Below are positions 1-12,497 of a DNA stretch of 64,000 bases, piece after piece. Numbering within the stretch: the first letter of the stretch is position 1; each line of letters opens with the position of its first letter. The notes beneath the pieces are model-generated. The model did not search any database, was not told where the DNA came from, and worked only from the letters and a program-made list of their open reading frames with translations. The stretch is from Flammulina velutipes (Eukaryota; Basidiomycota; Agaricomycetes; Agaricales; Physalacriaceae). Where the stretch lies: positions 496,001 through 560,000 of the forward strand of contig CM022377.1 in assembly GCA_011800155.1 (NCBI GenBank), written 5' to 3'. Both the position numbers and the translations under genes were made by a program.

Positions 1-1335
1 GGGTGGTGTTCTTCCTGTTTTTGGTATACTTACTGTCAAGTCAGGTTTTGGCTTCGTCGGACCATGCTGTCTCCGTGATTCTTACGATAGCGGGGTGCGT
101 CTCGTTGAGCCTCCTAGACCCATGGGGTTTTCGGCCTATGGTGGCTCTGAGGAGTTGGGTAATCCGGGAAGTGTATGCGTGTGCGTTTAGTGGTTTTTTC
201 ATGGAGGAGATCCCGGAGGGTTTTTTCGTTTGGGTCGTTAGAATTTCGTGCGGCATTGGGGGGTCGTGCGCGTGGTCATTCGTTTCTGTTTTGTTTATAT
301 CTTCCCTTTTTTCGGCCAGGTTCGCTTGTAGGTTGTACCAGGCATGTTGCTGTTATGGCATTTTGTGATGATTGGTGGTTGAGGTTTACGTTTTGCTTTC
401 GCTTGCTTCCGGTTTCTTTCTCGGTTTGGATTCCCCGTTTCTTGATCGGGGATTTGTGTCTGGTCTTACTGTATCCTCTGTCGAGGTTTTTCTGCTATTG
501 GTTTAATTGCTTTCCTAGTTTTCTTGGGTGGTGTAGGTTCCTTGAGTCCGTGTTGCTTTCTTAGGGTGTGCATTTGAACGACCCTTCCGTGTTATGGGGT
601 CCTTCTTCGTTCTGGGAGCTTAAAGAAGTGGCGGTTTTCATTTGCGTTTCTCTGGCGCGATTTCCTTTCGTGTTCTCGCTTTATCGGCTTCCTCGGTTGT
701 ATCGCAAGAGTTATCCATGTGTTGGGTTCGTAGTCATTGGGGGCTTTATAGTTGTGGGCATCTTTATATGTTGTATGAAGAAGTCGTGGGTCTTATTCTG
801 TTCGTTTATTGGCCCTACTCATTCTAGTAGGTTGATTGTGGCGTCGCTTCTTGCCTTTTCAGTTCGGATCATTTTGCCGGCGTCCATGACTGTTCGCATT
901 TTTGCTTTCAGACGTTTGGGTCTAATGAGCATGTTTTGCGTCTCTCACTTGGCCGTCTCTGTGAGGACTGCCATGATCTCTCGTATGGGTTAGAGGTAGA
1001 CGCGGACGGGCGGCACACAGTTTTATTTATGGTGAGGTGTTGTCTATGATTCTATTTTAGTGCTTAGACGTTCTAGGCTATCTTCGGGACCTCTGCCGAA
1101 GGGGCTTTGGTCACGTGGTTACATTTCGGACTTGTGGGTGATGCCTCGTAGTGGGTAGTGGGCGTGGGTGGTAGTCGTGGGAGGTGGGGGGGGTGGTTAG
1201 GTTCTGTCGACGCTGGGTGTTTGGCGTTGCGTTGGTGTGTTTCCTTTCGTCGGCGTTTTCGTGTCGTTGTGGGGTTCCGTCTGGTTTCTGCGGATTGGGC
1301 CCAGGTTTTCGTACCTTTCGCTGCACTAGCGATTT
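1..1335. other. T+G-skewed stretch without a recognisable gene
   Basis: The top strand is visibly rich in T and G and poor in A and C from the window edge to about 1335, unlike the balanced sequence after it. Six-frame translation gives only short, low-complexity peptides; the longest on the minus strand (1111-1395) is Pro/Thr/Asn/Arg-rich with no family I recognise. Sustained strand asymmetry of this kind can come from a decayed transposable element. I cannot see a reverse transcriptase motif, terminal repeats or a target-site duplication, so this is only a suggestion. Confidence 0.4.
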
Positions 1336-2810
1336 ACTATACGACTTTTCGTGGTCATTATAGATGCTGTTTAGCTTCCCATCTCGCCATTGCAAGAGGT
1401 ACTAGTCCCTTGGGCCACGTAGAGGCACAGCAACTGGACACCCGGCAACTCGCACATGGTGGTCCGTCTCTTTATCATTTCATTCAGAATCACGAGCAGG
1501 AAAAGTCTTATTGAGGTGTATTAGGGTGTATTACACCATTTTCTAGCAAATTACCATGATTTACAGTCATATTAAGGACCTTCAAAGTGCTGGGCTAGAT
1601 GATTCCGATGTTTTCCGACTTTTTTTGAAAATTTGCGTAAAGCACCATAAAATGTCGTAAAAGGTCATATCCGGCAGAAAATGATCTTATTCGCATATAT
1701 ATGCCTTTTCCTGGGCTGCCCGTTTTTCCTGATGCCGAGTTCCCGAACACGGCCTCAAACGTACAAACATCTTCGTTGACGATATGACAAGAGGAAGTAG
1801 CTTTATCGAACAAGTGAGCTCTGCCTTGGTCCACGCAGAGGCTGCTGCGATGGGTCTAATGTGTATCTCGCTCTTTGACTCTCCGCCTTTCGGGGAGATC
1901 ACAAAGGACTGGGTGGAATCAGCACTGCCTGTGTGTTTTTTCCAATACAATTTCTGTTAATGGCTGATCCATGTTTCCAGACGTCTGGCAAGGTATCTAT
2001 CGCTGCCAGTAAGAAGTGCTGTTGGTGTTGTGCACTGCTCGCGCGCCTCCTGACCCAAGAAAACACTCACGCTGTTGAGTTCGTACTTACAGGAACACAC
2101 GCCATAATCTTCTCTTGGAGTCCCCCTCGGGGAGTGCCTCTTCTCATCCTTCAGAAGATGAGGGATGTCCTTGCCATCGCATTCACACACGAGGCCAAAA
2201 GCTACGAAGCGCTCCCATCATCAACTGCCAAGGCGGCGGCTGTTATCGTTGATAATTGTCTATGTACGCATACTTGTCTTCTTTATGGCCCAATTCTCAT
2301 TTCATTCCAGATCCTTTGCCTTCGTAGGACTGTCTACTTATTGTAAGCCTGGAGTTAAAGTTGTGAAGGAGCAACTCAGAGTCAAGGGTTGGACGAGCAC
2401 GAAAGAGGCCTTATCGATCTTATCAAAGTAGAGACACTTATGAGTGCTAGATTTATCATGGAAGAGGTCAAGCGGTGTTTCGGAGAAGTTGTATGGAATC
2501 AAATCGTAAGTGCGAGCGCCACCGTCAATTTCTTGGAGAGTCGTGTATGTCTCTGGTGTATCGAGTAGACTCCGATCGCATGTCGGAACCATACATCCAG
2601 CTTGAACGTGATACATTGATAATGCCGATATCGACAGCGCCGGTCAACGACCGACTTTCAGACGCAGGCAACAGATCTATTTGCTTTGACAAATACGATG
2701 GTTTCAGGTCTCATAGCAAGTTATAACTATATATTGCACCACGGCGGCCATAACAAATTGGTACATATAATAATTATGATATAAGTTATAGGCCAATGAA
2801 TCGTGATACC
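1336..2810. other. Intergenic, no supported gene
   Basis: Base composition returns to normal here. Short open frames exist on both strands (about 1690-1950 and 2338-2616), but none joins through plausible introns to a longer protein and none shows a family motif. The stretch follows the 3' end of the DUF6535 gene, which is transcribed leftward and stops at 2811. It may hold its 3' UTR and remnants of older sequence. Confidence 0.4.
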
Positions 2811-5800
2811 TCAACTTTGGCCCATCTCAACGTCTTCAGTCTTCTTGTCTCCCATCCGCCCAAGTAGCACTGCCGGTAGGTATCGCTGTCTTCTTGGAGT
2901 CTCGACCTCCTAGAAAATGATCAGCTACTTAGCTGGGGATATACTGGTCAAGAAAAACAAACCTTCTCTATGTCGTATGCAGCCGTAACAGCGTCCCCCG
3001 GTATCGGTCCTGTGCATCCGTCCTCAATGAACGTCTGGAGCTCTCCCACCCGTTGCGCAAATTCAGTCTTCTTCCCCACATCCCAATCATGATAACCTAG
3101 CACGGCCTTCTTCAGCGACTCCAGAGTCTTCGACCACCTCCAAGCCTCGTTCGGATCTACGACATTGGGTTGATAACTATACCTCGCCAAAAGCCACAAA
3201 CTTCGATGTTCCTTGTCGAGAAATAGAGATCTACACGTGCGGAAGAGGACGCCGCCCCTACACATGTAGCGCACGGCGTCTACGAATGTCTCCTCATCCT
3301 GCTTGGAGAGCTCCTCTAGTGCCGCAATATAAGGAACAGCAACAGGAGAGTAGCACTCGGGCACTCGGACTTTGGGGTCAAAATATCGCCTTTCAACCAA
3401 GGTTTTGAAGAGTGGAACAGAGAGGTCCAGTCGCGAATGTTGCGCAGCTTCGAAGAGGGAGAGAAGGGGCATGCAAGCCAGCGGGATTTCGATAACGCCA
3501 CTGTCCAGGCTTGGTCCATCAGAACGAGGTGAATGGGCGAAGGTCGAGAAACTGCCATGTGTAGTGGTCGTAAGTGCAGTCGATGACAATTTGACTATGC
3601 TAGTCACGATGCTGGGCTCCAACCACGCCTGGAACTCATCTCGCGAGTATTCAGCCACTCGTATGATGGTAGCGAGGAGCTTGCCGTGGACTGATAGCTT
3701 GCGTTTGGTCGGCGCTTTCGCCATCTCGGGGTCGGAGAGGAAGTCTGGATCCAAGAGTAGGATTCCCACAGTTCGAAGAATCAGCTGTGCCTCCGCCGCC
3801 CAATCTACGCCATCATCGATGGACTGGTATTGTCTGCATCTAGCATAGTCGTCCAGTTTCACGATGGCGAAGGAAACGATGCCTGGATTATCCCGTCTGA
3901 TGGTACCGGAAGCAGCTAGATGCAATAGTAGCCGAAGATGTGTTGGTATCTTCTCCTCCATGCGACGGACACCATCCCCATAGACATCCTGGTCGGTCAC
4001 AAGCACTGTCTTGTCGAGCTGACTCAGTAGAAAGTCGCAGAATGAGGAGAAAACTAGATGTTTGAGGGTATGAGGGAGGGTGTGTCCATGAATGTGACTC
4101 CCAACAATCTGGCTCCGCGTTTTTTCGGAACCTGGGAACGGCTTCCTAATCGCACTATAGTCCAATCTCAGCCTGGAGAATGGGTACTTGGGTTTCCTGA
4201 AAGTTTCAGCTTGCGGAGTCCATGCTGCGATTTTGGTGTCGAAATCAGGCAACGCCACCATCTTCCTGACAGGCGGATGTCTGACAGCGATATCTAGGAA
4301 TGCCTGGAACACTTCCTTCTTTCGGAATGTACCCCACCTGGCCGCGAGGTTGAAGAACATGATCCAGACGAGTGGCTCAAAGCGAGGGGCGTCGTACCAC
4401 ATTGTTAGTGCAGTGGTGATAATGGGTAGGCTGCACTGCACAGAGGAAAACCGGGAAACGCGAACCCAGTCAGGATAATGTAGGTCGATGAAGAGGTATT
4501 TGGATGGGTTATCGATAGCCTGGATATCTTCGAACTCTTGTTTTGCAAGACGTACGAGTCGACTCATCGGCAAGAATTTTGGGTCGGCACTAAATCGTAG
4601 GTGGGCACGTAGATTGCGATCCGCTTGAGTGGTATCAGCCCCGTCCCACGTTAGATTGGCATTTTCGAAGATGAGATGGGGAAGATTCGGAGGTGCGAGA
4701 GCGCGGAAGGAAGAGAGAAGATTCAATGGGAGATTGCTCAGAGCTTCCAAGACTATGGTCTGGACGGAGGAGTTGGAAGACATGCCCAGAAGCCACGATG
4801 TAGCACGTACGTCCGTCTCGTTGGCCCGACGGGAAACAGCGTTGAGCTCGGCGTCGCGCAACGACGTCGGGTTCGGGAGGTCAGACACCACTCGACGAAA
4901 TTTGTAGAGTATCCTTTGAATTATTGGAAACGAATACAGAGCTAGCGGTGTTTTGTATGGGCAGTCAACCGCGATGAGCGGCAACAAGTTACTGGCGCAG
5001 TACGCGAAAAGCGTGGAGACGAGGACCGCGTCGACCAAGCCTGCAAGGACAGGATTAAGATCATGTAGAAAGATGGCAAGTCCAACGAAAAAGATGCCGA
5101 GAGAAAGGTGCATGAGTGTCGGGAGTAAGCCAACTACCTCGGGGACTCGCCATTTCTCAAGTCCGAGAAAGCGGAAATGGCGGATGCGCGCGCGATCGCG
5201 AGGGGAGCCTGAGGGTATGGTGGTATATTGATGGATCCATTGTTTAGCAACTACTGCAATGAGGGCAGTTGCGAGACTAAGACTCAAGCTGAGGAACCAG
5301 CACGCGTTGATCGCGAGGTCTATAGGACGAGGATGGAAAGATGTCGATGTAAGGGAGGAGGTTGGGATGTCGTTGATGTCAACACCGTTTCTCGTTCCGC
5401 GTTCGATGTTGATGAGCTCGACCATAAGTGAGGCATTGACTTCGCCAAAATCCACTCTTAGGCTCTTGTATGTCTCTACGACGAAAGTCGTGAGCACGGC
5501 TGAGAATAAGGCGGCCTTGGAAATTCAGAAACGCGTGATACGCCAACAAGTTACTCACAAATACGAGAAGCATGTCCAGTCCATCCTTCCAATCTTCAAC
5601 CATGTCGTCGTCAAACTTGGCCGCCTCTTCGTTGTACACCTTCCATAATCTCGCGGTTGGGCCCATTTCTGTGTGGGGAACATCTTCCGCGTACTTTTGT
5701 GTGTAGTCCCATGCATCGTTACCTGTTGAACGCGTCAAAAGTCCGTACAGGGAATATATATATTTTTGCATACCTTGCGGTGGTGTGAATGATGTTTTTA

Positions 5801-6023
5801 AGCCGAATTTCTTGGTGCGTCGCGTCCTCGACGAGTCAGGGGGTATCCATTGGCCTTTGCCAGAGGATTCGGACTTGTCATCACCGAATCCTTCGTTGAT
5901 GTCCTCAGGCTCGTCCTGCAGTACCGGTCCCGCTGAGAGTATCTCCCCGTCGTCCGCGATATGGTCAAGAGATACGCTGACAGTCGGTCCACGAGTCCCT
6001 GTTCGTCGTGAAGTACTGGTCAT
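2811..6023 (-). CDS. DUF6535 domain-containing membrane protein
   Basis: Four exons: 6023-5774, 5722-5559, 5515-2963, 2909-2811; about 1021 aa. The introns (51, 43 and 53 nt) have GT..AG ends and keep frame. The DUF6535 hallmark is visible: a WDYTQKY region, then a DxxMVEDWKDGLDMLLVF block that splices directly onto AALFSAVLTTFVVETYKSL (TM1). TM2 (AINACWFLSLSLSLATAL), an AKQWIHQY motif and two more TM segments follow, down to a conserved NLLPLIAVDCPYKTPL. The long C-terminal half is soluble, probably helical, and I do not recognise a domain in it. The family is expanded in agaricomycetes and has no known function. Start: first ATG in the upstream frame, giving MTSTSRRTGTRG. The last intron is supported because splicing gives a natural 33-codon end, whereas reading through gives only a few extra residues. 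Confidence 0.85.
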
Positions 6024-8767
6024 GGTGGTAGCAGTTCAACGTCTGTGCCGGTCCCCACGTTGGCGTTCACGTTGTATGGACGCTGAGTCGACCGTAAGAA
6101 TCCGAAATCGCAGTTGATGGTGATAGTGACGAACAAACGTTGAAGAGACTGCGAGTTCTTTCTTTGAAAAAAGGCTGAAATGCATTAGCACCCATAGCGG
6201 CCAGTCGGATTCGTAGTCGCATGCTTTACACGAATCAGGATTCAGAATAGATAACGCTCGTCGTTTGAATTCAACCCGGAGGATCATGTGACTTTTTGAC
6301 ATCCACTGAACGCGGGAGTCAAGGGTGGTTTGTGGCGCATTGACAATGTGCTGACTAACGGACTAATGCAGACAGAACGTTCCTTGAAGATAAGCAACAG
6401 AAATATCCAAATTGGTGCCTTTGCTGAGTGTTTAACTTAAATAGAGCATACTGGAGTTGCCTCCCGACGGCGACAGTGTCGCCGTCCTTGATTCACAACG
6501 ACCGTTGATGTCACCTTACATGCAGTGGCAAGCCTCCTTTGAAGGAGGAATCTTCCCGATCTATGGAGTATGTCACATATAGTCCTTTACTCTATCGATG
6601 TGGCGTCCAGATTTAGAACTCGACGGACGCTTGCTCATCCTTCTGAATCATTCAGGACTACAAAAGAAGTCCTAGTACGTGATTCGTCTGAACTTTCGAG
6701 GAATGATATAACATCTACCCTCTCCCGGTCTATCTACATTAACGAAACTCGAACACGAGTCGATTGATTGCGTTAGTAGATTGCCACATTGACGCCATAG
6801 AACCTTCAGATCGACTGCCAATTCTGCTGGGATCGCCATGATTTTCTCAATGGCTGAGCCGTTTTAAGGAATGCCGTCACTGTGGTTGGCAACATGTTCG
6901 CCCAAAGCACTGTCGACATGCTATGATAACGAGGGATTGGATGACGATTGGTAGCCAGTTACCAAGAGCGCCTAGATATGATATTCTGGACCAGTCACAA
7001 GAACGCACTACGCCGCCGCCACCGCTTCTAATTCTCCTGATCGTTATAGAACAGATAGATGTATGTACGTTGTTTCCTGACATCGAGCCAAGATTACCGC
7101 GCTTGGTTAGATGTTCCGGGAAACCAGATCTCCACATACATCTTCGCGGTAAAGGAAATAATGCATATTCCGCCGTAATTTTACTTGAGTGCATGTGTCT
7201 CTCAGCGTAATAATTAGCAACATTAAGTAGGATGGTTGGATATTGATGAACCGCCCGGCATCTCGGCATCAGCCACATTGTCAGAGACGCCACAGTTCAT
7301 TTTAGAGGGTTACGCACCGGCTTTTTCTTCAATGAAAGCGAGACGTTACTGACAGTCAAAAGAGATGTACTCTATTTTACTTGGATACTTTATGAGTGGT
7401 TGTTGAAGGAACGAATTCGTGATGTGTTGAGATACAATACATATCCTCGTTGGTGACAATTGGAGCTCGACGAATAATTCGGCAGTTTTTTCCGTGTCTC
7501 CTATCGGACTAATGAGAGATTTCTGGCGAGTCTGAATTCTATGGGGCGCCACTTCATTTCGGGCTTATTCCCCAAGCATAATGCAACATCTGAATGAGGA
7601 ATCCCAGCGGCGTATCCACCATTCAATCCACAGCTTATGTAAAGTATAGAGTTCTAGACGAAGCTAGGGTGTGTTTTTATGGCGGCCTTTGTTCGTACGT
7701 GTTCAAACAATTCCTCGAATGTGGCGGGTTGATTCTAAGATAGCCCATTGGTAGACAAAATCCGTCCCCCTAAAGATGGGGCTGATCCCCGTCCTAACCA
7801 CACTACTGTAGCATGAGGATAGCGGACCAGCAACTAGCAGTTGGTCCAGAAGAACGAATCTACTAGTAAGTAACCGGATTTGTTGCATCTCCTTCGCTTT
7901 CAGGTAATTAGGCGAAGCCTGGTGACACCTAATCATCGGTGACTTAGGTGACCGCCAAATATTCACACCAAGAAACGACGCACTGCATCCTTCAGCTGTT
8001 AAATTCTGTAGCCATAGCACTGTCATATGGGGCGTTGTCACGTTTCACGATATATTGTAAGGAACTTGCATCGCTTCCAGAGAGCAAATATCTATTCCAT
8101 AACATTGAAAACACAGGGAATCGAGCTGGGAAGGAAGGACTGAGACGGTTGTATTGATAGAAGTATCGACGAAGAACGCCGCTTCTTCGACATCGATAGG
8201 GCACATGAGTAGTGCGTCAGGATGCCTATAGATTCGTCTTGAGCTTAACCTACCTACATAAATAACCAAGCAAGATAATCACTTCCTATGCCTTTGACAT
8301 CGAAGCGTCAAATTCGAGTGACCGAAGAGGCTGTGGGAGAGTCTGGATTTAGGGAGAAACATACTTTACGCGTACGGCAGGGTCATTAGTGCCTTACACA
8401 CGTGCAGCTTCCATCTTGCACTCCATCTTCCAACCACCTTCTATGTTCGTTTTCTGTTCAATTATTCCTCGTCAAGGGACGTGCGGCCGGGGGTATGACT
8501 CTACGATTTATGGGCTTGAACGCCAACCAATTCACTGGGACTTCGTCTTCTGGAATACCAATTTGCCTTGCATTCTTCACAATCGGAGCAAGGACGATGT
8601 CGCGTGATGTGGCGTGTCGACGATCGCACACGAGGCGAGAGGTGAGGCAAAGGGTATAATTATCAGGGTTCGATGGACTTCCCGGCGCCGGAATCCTTAT
8701 ATTTTCGCCCTGACGCCTCCTCGAGATCGTTCCTCTCTTACTATCACCCACCGCCCCCTTCGACACC
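6024..8767. other. Long intergenic region between divergent genes
   Basis: About 2.7 kb separating the start of the leftward DUF6535 gene and the rightward zinc-finger gene. All open frames are short and unrelated to families I know. Two copies of the octamer TGTGGCGY lie here (6331-6338 and 8608-8615), the second about 150 bp before the zinc-finger start. A related TGTGGCGG is near 7720. No tRNA or other RNA gene is evident. Confidence 0.5.
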
Positions 8768-9390
8768 ATGGACGCTGTCACCGAACGCGAGCGCAAACAC
8801 GCGTGCACGATGTGCCACAAGCGTTTTGACAGACCGAGTACATTGAAGAAACATCTACTCGTCCACACCGGAGAGAAAGGTAGGCTCCCTTTGTGTCACC
8901 ATCGTTCACCCAACTCATGTCTTTCGCAGCATACCAATGTGCATGCTGCGGTCGGCGTTTTGGCGTCGCATCCAACTTGAATCGGCACGTCAAACGTTGT
9001 GTTTTACGCACATCCCCGACGAGCGGCACTACGCCCACTTCTGGCTCAGCGCAGACAACACCCTCCCCTCCTCCGCCAACAAAACGTCGTCGCAGAGCAC
9101 CAGCTACATCATTCTGGGTCCCCGCTTCTCTTCGCAGTTTTGTTCTAGTGGCGGCAACCTTTCGGGGAACTGTTATCAGTCCGGCTGCACCGCTTGGCCA
9201 TTGGGACGAGCGGAACTCTTTTGCTCCTGCTCCCCTCAATCCTTATCATCCATCTCAATTTTCTGTTCTTCCTGGCCCCGCATTCCCAGCATCGACAATG
9301 GAATGGGAGCGCCTTCCTGGCTATTACGATAGTCGTAGCGATGGAAGCAAGGCGTGGGGCATGGGCGTCTTAGGTGTTAGGGTATTCTGA
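8768..9390 (+). CDS. Small C2H2-type zinc-finger protein
   Basis: Two exons, 8768-8879 and 8930-9390 (50-nt intron), 190 aa. Finger 1 is CTMCHKRFDRPSTLKKHLLVH (C-x2-C-x12-H-x3-H), followed by the typical HTGEK linker. The linker is cut by the intron and joins AYQCACCGRRFG. Finger 2 has C-x2-C-x12-H-x3-C, so its last ligand is Cys instead of His. The rest is Pro/Thr/Ser-rich with a basic TKRRRR patch that could be a nuclear signal. Two N-terminal fingers plus a disordered tail is a common basidiomycete layout for a DNA-binding regulator. The target is unknown. Confidence 0.85.
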
Positions 9391-9970
9391 CCCTGTATTT
9401 TTGTACGTGTCTTGTGGCTCATCGCATTGACAATTGCTCACCATTTGAATTTTCAGATTCTCCCAGCTGTCGCATTCCAGTTCCTATCTGATGTTGTACA
9501 AGAGACGCTTCACTCGTGTACTATACCCATGCTCTTGATTACTGTCTAGTACTACGATGTCTGCATACCCTGTACAGTGTATACTCGACGAAAGCTGTTG
9601 TATCAGTCTGTATATCAAATAACAATGCCCATAATGTGGCGTTCCCTCCGTTACAGCCAGAAGTGGCAGGCCGTTGTCATACAAGCTTTATCGGAGTTAG
9701 CGTGCTGTTTTCTTTTGAATTAACCTTCAAGCTTTTAGAGCGCTACAACCAGGAACATGTTGACGCGTCGACGCCTCGTGCAGACAATGTATCACTAACG
9801 ACGCGACTCGTACAGGTGATCACAGAATGCAGAACGAAAGAAGTACATTAGCGAGTGTGACTATCCGAGAGTGAGTGTCAGTACATGTAAAGAATGTAAT
9901 CAGCGTGTGCGGAAGTGAACGGCTTGCTGGTAAAGACAGGATTAATCGGAGGCTTCCAAATTCTCAAGCT
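9391..9970. other. Intergenic between convergent genes
   Basis: 580 bp between the stops of the zinc-finger gene and the metalloprotease gene. It should hold both 3' UTRs. One TGTGGCGT octamer is at 9635-9642. No coding evidence. Confidence 0.5.
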
Positions 9971-11173
9971 TCAATAGGCTTCGATGCCACGATAGGCGCG
10001 AAGTTGGTCACGTAGACGAGTTATCTGCCCGGTAGTGAATCCGGTCATGCAGCTGTCATAGGTGTAGTCCATGTAGTTAGCTGTTCAAATTATTTTAGCA
10101 CACATGCGAGGGATTCATATACACTGTGACACTCACTGACGGGATCCATCCCTTCATTGGGACAGGTATCTCTGTCCGTTGGGCATCCAAAAGCAGGCGT
10201 GGCCTCTGAAGGAGTATCGTCGACATGATCGCCTGAACCGTCACAACCACCTTGGAAGGTATGGTAGAGACCAACCCAATGGCCAACCTCGTGGGTTGTG
10301 GTTTGACCCTCGTTGTATTTCTGCTGAAGGCCGCCGGGCAATGTGCTATAGCGAATGACTACTCCGTCATCGCTCGGATTTTGTGCGTATGAAGAAGGGA
10401 ACGTGGCGTAACCCAGCAAGCCGGTGGCAGGCCCCGTTTCAAAGCTTGAGTCTATTTAAATACAATTATTTGAGACACGAAAATATAAACTCACCCGACG
10501 GAGTATAAATTGAGGTCGCCGGCTCCGCCCTTGCGGAGAGCATCTTTCATTTGAGTATTTTCGTCGGTGCGAGGTCCAACACGGCTGAACCATTCCGGGT
10601 TTACGGTTCGGGTGATCTCTGCCAGTGTGAAGACGAGACCAGATGCAGAGTAAGCCGTGTTGAGAACGTCAAGTTGGTCTTCTATCTGTTCATCGCTGGG
10701 AAAACATTAGAAGAGTTGTCGGCACTGATGAACAAGAAATAACATACGGAATGTTGCCTCCAATCTCGGTCTCGTTCGCACTTACGACATGGAAGTAGAC
10801 CTGGAAATGACATGAGAAATGACTGCCGCGATGTTTCGACTATGTGCTGCCACGAACGTTGATCGTAACGTCAGCACGGGGGCGGTTCACCGGTAGCAAG
10901 TCTGCTACAGCGCTGAGGATGTCCAGGAAATCTCGCTCAAGGTCCTCCAGAATGGCAAGATCCAAGAAAGTTCCACAAGTCCTACGGACGTACAGTCTGT
11001 CAGCAAACCTTGCCCTTCGAACATTTCGAAGATACTTACCTATCAGCAATACCGAGCAACGATGAAATGGGACCCGAAGACTCTTCCTCTATAGCTTTCC
11101 TACCGGAGAGTGAGGAGGAAGAGACGGAGGAAGCGCAGAGTACCGCGGCTGAGAGGAAGCTAGAGAAACGCAT
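9971..11173 (-). CDS. Secreted M43 (pappalysin-type) zinc metalloprotease, MEP1-like
   Basis: Six exons: 11173-11040, 10981-10858, 10800-10748, 10695-10495, 10444-10137, 10080-9971; 309 aa. The first 19 residues ([19 protein letters not shown]) look like a signal peptide. An RTCGTFLD segment opens the mature region. The extended zinc site [11 protein letters not shown] (residues about 222-232, HExxHxxGxxH) marks the metzincin fold, and NYMDYTYD supplies the Met-turn. Cysteines in GGCDG, FGCPT, DTCPN and DSCM match the disulfide pattern of fungal MEP1 proteases. Junctions were chosen so that [18 protein letters not shown] and DPVTNYMDY match the family. Likely an extracellular endopeptidase. 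The gene looks intact, with five short introns of 50-58 nt. Confidence 0.9.
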
Positions 11174-12497
11174 AACGATTGTGGTGGTGGTGGTGAAGAT
11201 GAGAACAGAGCGAGTGGGTCGAGATATATGTTTGTGGAGTACCGAAGGTCAGGCGTAAAATAGGGTCGACATTATGTTATGACTGAGGAGTCGGCCCGTC
11301 AATCTTTAAATCGTTGACCCAAGAAGCTCCAAATTTCGGAGGGGCCACATAAGAATTGAGCGTCTTCCAGCCGCTTCGCGTCTCGAACAATAAGAAAATA
11401 CTGTTTCCAATGCCATTGGCAAATGTGTGGTCATGATGGTCGAAGAGAATGAAAAGGATAAGTCCGCCGGCGGTATCTGTGATCGCTCGTCGTCAAGGGC
11501 TTGTTCCGTTGACTTTATGACGATCTGGAGGATTTGCTGCTATCTGCGCTTACAGCCTCGAATAAGCGATGGGACGCGAGCATACACCCCCGAGTCGGAG
11601 CGTACCACAGTAATGAGAACTGCCCAGTGGAACATTCAACAAAGTGACCGAAACCCGCCAAGCCGATGCGGAGATGCAAAAGATAAGATAAGATATATGT
11701 GGCGCGTAGCGATTCAAGGATATGAGTGCTCATCGCATCGCATCTTCAATGCGATGACTGCTACTGAAATACCGCAATTATAAGTCTCAATAAGTCTCAA
11801 GTTGAGGAAGTACGCCCACCAGTGGCCATTCTACCGAGGCATCGTAAATAATTGTTATCTCTGATCATACCATTCACGCTGACCAGCGCTTGATAGTTGC
11901 TGGAATGGTGGGCCTGTAAGTTGATGTTACGGACATAAACAGCACTTCAGCACTTGCCTGACAAACAGGATTTACGGTGTCATGACAGTATCATTGACGG
12001 CAGCTAACTTCGGGTCGACGGTCGAAGACAACAAAACAAATGGAAAGAATAGCCGAACAAGCCCAAGTTACGCCGTACAGCGTATGTAGTAACGGGATGA
12101 GCGGTGGTGGTGAGTAATGGAAAGGCGCGATTAAATGGAGGCGGGTAATAGGGACCTATGCGTCATAGAACGTGACCAAACGGGCAAATGCATTTTTTGA
12201 ATCGCTTCTTTCAAGTCTCCCAACCTCTTACTTGTCAATGTCTCTGTCTCATTATCGAGCCAGCCATCTTTAAAGCGTAGTGAAATTTCACACACGGAAC
12301 GTCCGACTTCAATAAGAAGCCTCTTCCTGAGGACTCGAGTTCCCGATGGAGGACAATCAAAGGATTCCGAATCGGCGCTGTACGATATACATCATGTCGT
12401 TTAACCGAGAAGGTATATAAATACCCTCCGCTGCATACTTAGACTATCAGAAGTCCCCTCCACAATCTCAATCGCCACTACCACTGCGACCTCCACA
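11174..12497. other. Divergent intergenic region, promoters
   Basis: About 1.3 kb between the start codons of the metalloprotease (leftward) and the first SNG1-like gene (rightward). It has one TGTGGCGC octamer at 11698-11705 and a TATA-like box just before the SNG1-like gene. Open frames here are short and unsupported. Confidence 0.5.
12414..12423 (+). promoter_or_regulatory. TATA-like box of the first SNG1-like gene
   Basis: TATATAAATA lies about 75-85 bp before the ATG at 12498 and just before a pyrimidine-rich, C-rich leader. Position and sequence fit a core promoter; no experimental support. Confidence 0.5.

Noticed and set aside
1111..1395. 94-codon minus-strand frame in the skewed region
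   Set aside because: Pro/Thr/Asn-rich composition reflects base skew; no gag, RT or other element motif.
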